This document shows, in pieces, positions 58,603-64,000 of a stretch of 64,000 nucleotides of DNA. The notes below the pieces were generated by a model, which saw nothing but the letters and a program-made list of their open reading frames with translations, made no database searches and was not told where the DNA came from. Each line of letters opens with the position of its first letter. Position 1 is the stretch's first letter. The DNA is from Lactobacillus paragasseri. Lineage in GTDB: Bacteria; Bacillota; Bacilli; Lactobacillales; Lactobacillaceae. The stretch spans positions 682,001 to 746,000 of the forward strand of contig NZ_AP018549.1 of the NCBI RefSeq assembly GCF_003584685.1. Reading direction: 5' to 3'. The translations under genes and the position numbers were made by a program.

Positions 58603-60267
58603 GTGGTTTTAACTGAAATTAATAGTGATCAATTCAGAGATATGGTTCGTGCAGCAACTCATCGCATGGGCAAAAATGCTGAATTTGTAAATAAATTAAA
58701 TGTTTTCCCAGTACCTGATGGTGATACTGGAACTAATATGAACTTAACCATCGAAAGCGGAGCTAAGGCAGTTAATGAAAACCTCAGTGAATCTGTTGGC
58801 GATTTAACAGAGAGTCTATCAAAAGGTATGCTAATGGGAGCTCGTGGTAACAGTGGTGTTATTACTTCCCAACTCTTTAGAGGCTTTTATAAAGCTACAG
58901 AAGGTAAAAAGGCCTTAACTGCACAAGACTTAGCAGATGCTTTTGCAAATGGTGTTTCAACTGCTTATAAGGCAGTTATGAAGCCGGTTGAGGGAACCAT
59001 CTTAACTGTTGCTCGCGTTGCGGCTGAAGAAGGTAAAAACAAGGCTAATGAAACTGATGATGTCAGTGAAGTAATGAGAGCAGTAGTTGACGGTGCTAAG
59101 AAAGCTTTAAAGACTACACCAGATTTATTGCCAGTTTTAAAGCAAGTTGGAGTAGTTGACTCAGGTGGTCAAGGACTCGTATTTATTTATCAAGGTTTTT
59201 TAGAAGGAATACTTGGTGAAAAAGATAATGATGATTATCAACTTGATGAAGGTGAAATGGATGAGTTAATTAATGCAGCTCACCATCAAGCTGAATCTGC
59301 GCAAGTTCAATTATCAACGAGTGATATTAAGAATGGCTACTGTACTGAAATAATGGTTGACTTGACTGCAGATGTTCCAAACAAAGAGAAGTTTGACCTT
59401 GACCAATTCAGGGAGCATCTTTCTAACTTAGGTGATTCATTATTAGCAGTTTCTGATGGTGAAGTTGCTAAAGTTCACGTTCATACGGAGCATCCTGGAG
59501 ATGTCTTTACTTATGGTAAAAAATTTGGTCAATTAGGCAAAATTAAGATTGATAATATGCGAATTCAACACGAAACTATCTTAGAAAATAACGAAGAACA
59601 AGAAGAAAGTGTTGATTTTGCAGTTATTGCAGTTGCTTCAGGTCACGGAATTCGTGAACTCTTTAAGAGTGAAGGCGTAAATAGAATCATTTCTGGTGGA
59701 CAAACTATGAATCCATCTACTAAGGATATTATGGACGCCATCACTAAATCAGGTGCTAAGAAAGCCATTATTTTGCCAAATAACGGTAATATCATTATGG
59801 CAGCTAAACAAGCTGCTGAAGTTAGTGATATTCCAGTTGGAATTGTGCCAACTAAGACAATTTCTCAAGGTTTAACCGCTATGCTTTCATTTGATCCTGA
59901 TGCTTCAGTAGAAGAAAACGTTGAAGCAATGTCTGAAGATTTAGATACTGTTAAATCTGGTGAAGTTACAAAAGCAATTCGTGATACTAAGATCGATGAT
60001 ATCCAAGTTAAAAAGGATGATTATCTTGGAATTGTTGACGGTACAATTAAGGTTGATAATCCAGATTTAGTTGATACCACTGTATCTATGATTGAAAAGA
60101 TGTTAGATGAAGATAGTGAAATTATCACTATTATGTACGGTAGCGATGCTACTAGAGAAGAAGCTGATGCAGTAGTTAAAAAACTTGAAGCAAGCCACGA
60201 TGATTTAGAATTTGAAATTCATGATGGTGGTCAGCCGGTTTACTACTTCTTGGTATCCGTGGAATAA
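58603..60267 (+). CDS. DAK2-domain fatty acid kinase component (YloV/FakA-like)
   Basis: A 554-residue protein starting at GTG 58603, after GGAGGAGC. The N-terminal DAK2 domain carries the metal/ATP motifs 'NVFPVPDGDTGTNMNLT' and 'LMGARGNSGVITSQLFRGF'. A middle domain (~235-310) and a C-terminal FakA-type domain (~325-554) follow. With a FakB lipid-binding protein encoded elsewhere, FakA phosphorylates fatty acids for PlsX/PlsY. The nearby plsX supports this role. Confidence 0.92.
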   Translation: MVLTEINSDQFRDMVRAATHRMGKNAEFVNKLNVFPVPDGDTGTNMNLTIESGAKAVNENLSESVGDLTESLSKGMLMGARGNSGVITSQLFRGFYKATEGKKALTAQDLADAFANGVSTAYKAVMKPVEGTILTVARVAAEEGKNKANETDDVSEVMRAVVDGAKKALKTTPDLLPVLKQVGVVDSGGQGLVFIYQGFLEGILGEKDNDDYQLDEGEMDELINAAHHQAESAQVQLSTSDIKNGYCTEIMVDLTADVPNKEKFDLDQFREHLSNLGDSLLAVSDGEVAKVHVHTEHPGDVFTYGKKFGQLGKIKIDNMRIQHETILENNEEQEESVDFAVIAVASGHGIRELFKSEGVNRIISGGQTMNPSTKDIMDAITKSGAKKAIILPNNGNIIMAAKQAAEVSDIPVGIVPTKTISQGLTAMLSFDPDASVEENVEAMSEDLDTVKSGEVTKAIRDTKIDDIQVKKDDYLGIVDGTIKVDNPDLVDTTVSMIEKMLDEDSEIITIMYGSDATREEADAVVKKLEASHDDLEFEIHDGGQPVYYFLVSVE

Positions 60268-60270
60268 AAT

Positions 60271-62310
60271 ATGAATAATAAGCAGAGTAAGTTATTTGAA
60301 CCAGTAACTGAGCTAAAAGGCGTAGGAGCTAAAACTGCTACGGCTTTAGCTGGTCTTGGCATCAATACAATTTATGATTTACTATTTTATTTTCCTTTTA
60401 GATATGATGACTTAGAGACAATCCCTCTTGATCAAATCGAAGATGGACAAAAAGTTTTATTAAAGGGAATAGTGGTAACAGATCCATTTGTTAGCCGATT
60501 TGGTTATCGAAAAACAAGACTCAGCTTTAAAATGAAAATTGATCATGACATAATCATGGTCAATTTTTTTAATCAGCCTTGGTTAAAAGATAAGGTTGAA
60601 TCAGGTAAGGAAGTTGCCGTTTACGGTAAGTATCAGGTGGCTAGACAATCACTAAGTGGCTTTAAGTTAGTAGCAGAAAAGAAAGACTCAGGCTTTGCGC
60701 CAATTTATTCTGTTAACCGTCATTTGAAGCAAAATAAGTTACAAAAACTAATTGATCTGGCTCTAGAGGAAGTCTTGCCTGAAGTTGAGGAAACAATTCC
60801 AGCAGTCTTACGAGAAAAGTATCGCCTACTTTCTGATCAAACCTTAGTAGAAAAAATGCATCATCCTAAAAATGGTAATGAAGCCAAAATAGCGCGTAGA
60901 AGTGCTATTTTTAGGGAATTTTTTCTCTTTCAAGTGCAACTAGCTCAGCTTCTTTCTCAAAGGGATGAAGATGTGCCTGGTGTAGAAAAAAGATATGATT
61001 TAGCTGCCGTGAAAGAATTAATTCAAGCGATTCCTTTTGAACTATCAGATGATCAAAAAAAAGTAGTTAATGAAATTTTTGCCGATCTTCATTCTCCAAG
61101 ACAAATGAGAAGACTGCTTCAAGGAGATGTTGGTAGCGGTAAAACAGTTGTAGCAGTTTTTGCTATTTATGCCGCAATTACTGCCGGTTTTCAGGCAGCC
61201 TTGATGGTTCCTACAGAAATTTTGGCTCAGCAGCATTTTACTAAAGTGGACGAATTATTAAGACCTTTGGGAGTTAGAGTCGCCTTATTAACTGGTGATA
61301 CTAAGGAATTAGAAAAGAGAGAAATTTATCGCGAATTAGCTGACGGAACAATCAATGTAGTGATTGGAACACATGCTTTAATTCAAAAGGATGTTCATTT
61401 TAAGAATCTCGGTCTTGTAATTATTGATGAACAGCACCGCTTTGGTGTCAATCAAAGAAATACATTAATTAAAAAAGGAGTTGCTCCAGACGTATTAGCA
61501 ATGACAGCAACGCCGATTCCACGTACTTTAGCTTTAACAGTATATGGCGATATGGCTGTTTCAGAGATTCGTCATTTACCTAAAGGACGTAAGCCAGTGG
61601 TTTCTTCATGGGCAACATCAAGCAAGTTAAAAGAAGTTCTTGAATTAATGCGTTCACAGCTTGATAAAGGTTTTCAAATTTATGTTGTAACTCCTTTGAT
61701 TAGCGAATCAGAAAAAAGTGATTTAAAAAACGCTGAAGATCTGCAAGCTAGACTTGCTCACTACTTTAAAGATGAAAATGTGGTTTTGCTTCATGGTCAA
61801 ATGAAAGGCAACCAAAAGAATGAAATCATGGACAGCTTTGCTGCTGGCAAGATTGATATCCTTGTTACAACTAGTGTGATTGAAGTTGGAGTCGATGTTC
61901 CAAACGCAAATATGATGGTAATTTTTAACGCTGATCGCTTTGGTTTAAGTCAGTTGCATCAGTTGCGCGGACGAATTGGGCGTGGACAGACGCAAAGTTT
62001 CTGCGTTTTTGTGAGTGATCCTAAAACTGAAATCGGTAAAAAGCGGATGAATATAATTACCTCTACCAGCAATGGTTTTAAGTTAGCAGAAGAAGATCTG
62101 AAGCTGCGAGGTGAAGGAGACGTTTTTGGTAAAGCACAGTCTGGCTTACCACAGTTTCAGGTTGGAGATGTGGTAAATGACTATAATACTTTGGTTACGG
62201 CTCAAAAAGAAGCTCGTGCCCTAATTAAAGCTGATCCTAATTTGACTAGCTCAGAAAATAAATTCTTACTAGAAGTGCTAAAATATAAGAAAGATTTAAA
62301 TAATAATTAA
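60271..62310 (+). CDS. recG: ATP-dependent DNA helicase RecG
   Basis: A 679-residue protein. An OB-fold wedge domain (~60-140) precedes the helicase: Walker A 'LQGDVGSGKTVVAVF', DExH 'IIDEQHRFGVNQR', motif III 'AMTATPIPRTLALT', and 'QLRGRIGRG'. RecG reverses stalled forks and branch-migrates junctions. Placed between fakA and plsX as usual. Confidence 0.98.
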   Translation: MNNKQSKLFEPVTELKGVGAKTATALAGLGINTIYDLLFYFPFRYDDLETIPLDQIEDGQKVLLKGIVVTDPFVSRFGYRKTRLSFKMKIDHDIIMVNFFNQPWLKDKVESGKEVAVYGKYQVARQSLSGFKLVAEKKDSGFAPIYSVNRHLKQNKLQKLIDLALEEVLPEVEETIPAVLREKYRLLSDQTLVEKMHHPKNGNEAKIARRSAIFREFFLFQVQLAQLLSQRDEDVPGVEKRYDLAAVKELIQAIPFELSDDQKKVVNEIFADLHSPRQMRRLLQGDVGSGKTVVAVFAIYAAITAGFQAALMVPTEILAQQHFTKVDELLRPLGVRVALLTGDTKELEKREIYRELADGTINVVIGTHALIQKDVHFKNLGLVIIDEQHRFGVNQRNTLIKKGVAPDVLAMTATPIPRTLALTVYGDMAVSEIRHLPKGRKPVVSSWATSSKLKEVLELMRSQLDKGFQIYVVTPLISESEKSDLKNAEDLQARLAHYFKDENVVLLHGQMKGNQKNEIMDSFAAGKIDILVTTSVIEVGVDVPNANMMVIFNADRFGLSQLHQLRGRIGRGQTQSFCVFVSDPKTEIGKKRMNIITSTSNGFKLAEEDLKLRGEGDVFGKAQSGLPQFQVGDVVNDYNTLVTAQKEARALIKADPNLTSSENKFLLEVLKYKKDLNNN

Positions 62311-62321
62311 ACGGAGTAAGT

Positions 62322-63323
62322 ATGAAAAAAATTGCAATTGATGCGATGGGCGGAGAGAATGCCCCTCAGGCTATTATTGATGCTGTTTTAAAGGTAAAAC
62401 CTAAACTAAAAGATACAAAATTTATTTTATTTGGGGACGTAGAGAAAATTAATCAATTGATCCCTGATGAGCAAAAAGAAAGAATTGAAGTTATTGCTAC
62501 GAGTGAGGTTATTGTCGATAGCGACGAGCCTGTAAGAGCGATTAGACGTAAAAAAGATTCCTCGATGGTAGTTGCTGCTAACTATGTTAAAGCAGGAAAA
62601 GCAGACGCATTATTTTCATTAGGAAATACTGGAGCACTGCTTGCTTGCGGAATTTTTATTATTGGCAGAATTAAGGGCGTTGAACGTCCAGCCCTAATGC
62701 CAACGCTGCCTAGTGCTAAGAGTGAACAAGGCTTTAATATTATTGACGTTGGTGCTAACGCGCAGAGTAAGCCTGAATACTTAGTTCAGTGGGCTCAAAT
62801 GGCTAACTTCTATGCTCAAAAAATTAGAAATATTCAAAATCCTACTGTTGCTTTACTAAACAATGGTGCAGAAGATGATAAGGGAGATCCACTTCATCAA
62901 GAAGCTTATAAACTTTTAAAAGAAACTAAGCTTAACTTTATTGGTAATGTTGAAGGAAATGATTTGATGGAAGGTAAGGCTGATGTAATTGTGACTGACG
63001 GCTTTACTGGAAATGCTACTCTTAAAGCTATTGAGGGAACTGCTAGTGTGATTCTACGTTTACTTAAAGATTCGCTCTTAAATAATGGTTTACGCCCTAA
63101 AGTTGGCGCCTTGCTGGCTAAACCAGGATTAACTGCTTTAAAGAAAAGATTTGATACAGCAAGATACGGCGGTGCAGTTTTATTGGGCGTTAATGCGCCT
63201 GTTGTTAAAACACACGGAAGATCTAATATTCGACCAATTTACTACACTTTGTTGCAAATTGATAGGATGCTTAGTCAGGATTTAGTTGGTGAATATAAAA
63301 AATACTTTAGTGAATCTCGCTAG
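62322..63323 (+). CDS. plsX: Phosphate acyltransferase PlsX
   Basis: A 333-residue protein with 'IAIDAMGGENAPQAI', 'FSLGNTGALLACG', 'VTDGFTGNATLKAIEGTA' and 'YGGAVLLGVNAPVVKTHGRS'. It converts acyl-ACP to acyl-phosphate for phospholipid synthesis. acpP follows after 55 bp. The fapR, fabD and fabG genes that flank these in Bacillus are absent here. Confidence 0.97.
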   Translation: MKKIAIDAMGGENAPQAIIDAVLKVKPKLKDTKFILFGDVEKINQLIPDEQKERIEVIATSEVIVDSDEPVRAIRRKKDSSMVVAANYVKAGKADALFSLGNTGALLACGIFIIGRIKGVERPALMPTLPSAKSEQGFNIIDVGANAQSKPEYLVQWAQMANFYAQKIRNIQNPTVALLNNGAEDDKGDPLHQEAYKLLKETKLNFIGNVEGNDLMEGKADVIVTDGFTGNATLKAIEGTASVILRLLKDSLLNNGLRPKVGALLAKPGLTALKKRFDTARYGGAVLLGVNAPVVKTHGRSNIRPIYYTLLQIDRMLSQDLVGEYKKYFSESR

Positions 63324-63378
63324 ACTTTAATAAAAAAATGCCTTAGAATTAAACTAAACTTTTTTGGAGGTTAAAGAA

Positions 63379-63621
63379 ATGACCGAAGAGGAAATTTTTA
63401 ACAAAATTGCTGATATGATTTCAGAACGTTTTAGTATTGATCGTGATAAGATCACTAAAGATTTAAATTTTCAGAATGATTTAGATGCAGATTCAATTGA
63501 TTTCGTTGAGTTAGTAATGGATCTTGAAGATACATTTGGAGCAGAAATTCCAGATGATGACGCAGAAAAATTACAAACTGTTGGTGAAGCAGTAGAGTAT
63601 ATTAAGAATCACCAAAATTAA
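63379..63621 (+). CDS. acpP: Acyl carrier protein
   Basis: The start at ATG 63379, behind TTGGAGG, gives 80 residues; TTG 63364 is within that ribosome site. The phosphopantetheine Ser is in 'LDADSIDFVELVMDLED', where most ACPs have DSLD. The protein is strongly acidic and helical. It carries acyl chains for PlsX. This is probably one of several ACPs, since it lies outside a fab cluster. Confidence 0.95.
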   Translation: MTEEEIFNKIADMISERFSIDRDKITKDLNFQNDLDADSIDFVELVMDLEDTFGAEIPDDDAEKLQTVGEAVEYIKNHQN

Positions 63622-63644
63622 AATTTTAATCATTGAAATTTCAG

Positions 63645-63705
63645 AAGATACTGTCATTTTTCATTTACTTTTATAAAAGTTATTGAAATAGCAGTATCTT
63701 TTGTT
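63645..63705 (+). terminator. Terminator after acpP
   Basis: AAGATACTG (63645-63653) pairs with CAGTATCTT (63692-63700). An inner hairpin (ACTTTTATAAAAGT) lies in the loop, and TTGTTT follows. It overlaps the opp promoter region. Confidence 0.6.
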
Positions 63706-63711
63706 TATAAT
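63683..63711 (+). promoter_or_regulatory. Promoter of the oppD-like gene
   Basis: TTGAAA (63683-63688), 17 bp, perfect TATAAT (63706-63711). The -35 lies within the acpP terminator. The ~65-nt leader can form a GACATTA/TAATGTC stem (63715-63721 with 63747-63753). Confidence 0.8.
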
Positions 63712-63778
63712 AATGACATTAAATTGAAAATCTAATTGACTTTTAATAATGTCGTAAGGTTTGAGAGGAGAATGGCCT

Positions 63779-64000
63779 TTGGAAAAGCAAAGTGATCTTT
63801 TATTAGATATCGAACACTTGCATACCGCATATCGTTTGCACGGTAAGTTTTATGATGCCGCTGATGACATTAACTTGACCTTGAAACGAAATGAAATTTT
63901 GGCAGTTGTTGGTGAATCTGGTTGTGGTAAAAGTACAATTGCTTCAAGCATTATTGGTTTGTACGACCACAAAAATACGAGAGTAACCGGAGATATCTTG
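63779..64000 (+). CDS. oppD: Oligopeptide ABC transporter ATP-binding subunit OppD (3' end outside window)
   Basis: The first 74 codons are seen. TTG 63779 is chosen because GAGGAG lies eight bases upstream and the only nearby ATG is in another frame. The sequence runs 'LLDIEHLHTAYRLHG...' to Walker A GESGCGKST and 'ASSIIGLY', typical of OppD/DppD. It would energise peptide uptake with OppF, OppB and OppC. Its own promoter separates it from acpP. The T-box-controlled oppA at 21491-23245 could feed this permease. Confidence 0.88.
   Translation, partial: MEKQSDLLLDIEHLHTAYRLHGKFYDAADDINLTLKRNEILAVVGESGCGKSTIASSIIGLYDHKNTRVTGDIL

Noticed and set aside
1-64000. CRISPR arrays, rRNA genes, IS elements, replication origin
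   Set aside because: No regularly spaced direct repeats, rRNA-like stretches, transposase genes or DnaA-box clusters were seen.

Overview
This AT-rich Gram-positive window reads as a chromosome segment of a Lactobacillus of the gasseri/johnsonii group. That assignment is an inference from family resemblance. It rests on the PepC/PepG peptidase, the DUF4811-DHA2 pair, the L21-L27, XseA-XseB-RecN and PrpC-PknB-RsgA-Rpe-ThiN gene order, and a contractile-tail prophage with a GH25/SH3 endolysin like those of L. gasseri phages. No rRNA, CRISPR array, IS element or intact tRNA was seen.

Positions 1-13477 are the right end of a prophage. All its genes run on the + strand in late-gene order. They are a tail assembly chaperone with a -1 frameshift site, a tape measure protein, a PBSX-like (Xkd) myovirus baseplate set, a tail fibre, small XkdW/XkdX-like and membrane proteins, an LL-H-type holin and a GH25 endolysin. 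Between the endolysin and the attachment site lies an uncharted Fst/par-type I toxin-antitoxin locus: a 35-residue toxin on the - strand, a ~75-nt antisense RNA on the + strand, paired direct repeats and a shared terminator. The prophage ends in the 3' half of a tRNA (anticodon TCT, probably Arg), which is the attR remnant.

Positions 13500-36163 hold chromosomal genes in short transcription units, often ended by bidirectional terminators. They are glmS, a VbhA-like antitoxin/Fic pair, an acyltransferase, a candidate small RNA with a CU-rich loop, a nitroreductase, and DUF4811 plus a DHA2 efflux pump divergent from a MerR regulator. Next come an OppA-type peptide-binding lipoprotein behind a T-box leader (probably tRNA-Ile), an FMN split-barrel protein and the PepG/PepE-like peptidase. 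A ROK kinase/AraC regulator pair with a cre-like site, an esterase and an MFS carrier follow. Then come a DUF2207 membrane protein, a B6-salvage-like kinase/ECF pair, a 4-OT tautomerase and a 37-residue peptide too short for usual ORF calling, and a DUF2325 protein.

Positions 36164-64000 are mostly conserved housekeeping operons. They are yitT and an ArsC/Spx-like gene, rplU-rpmA, pepP, efp-asp23-nusB, folD-xseA-xseB-ispA-tlyA-recN, gmk-rpoZ-priA-fmt-rsmB-prpC-pknB-rsgA-rpe-thiN, rpmB (divergent), and asp23-fakA-recG-plsX-acpP. The window ends inside an oppD-like gene. Inserted between recN and gmk is a small - strand gene resembling YolD. Its promoter carries two LexA-like boxes, so it is probably SOS-induced.

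The most notable items are the prophage par locus, the SOS-controlled small gene, the VbhA-Fic module with an extra N-terminal domain, the anti-Shine-Dalgarno small RNA candidate, the T-box on oppA, the exact 21-residue periodicity of the tape measure protein, and the absence of the prp protease gene from the L21-L27 operon.
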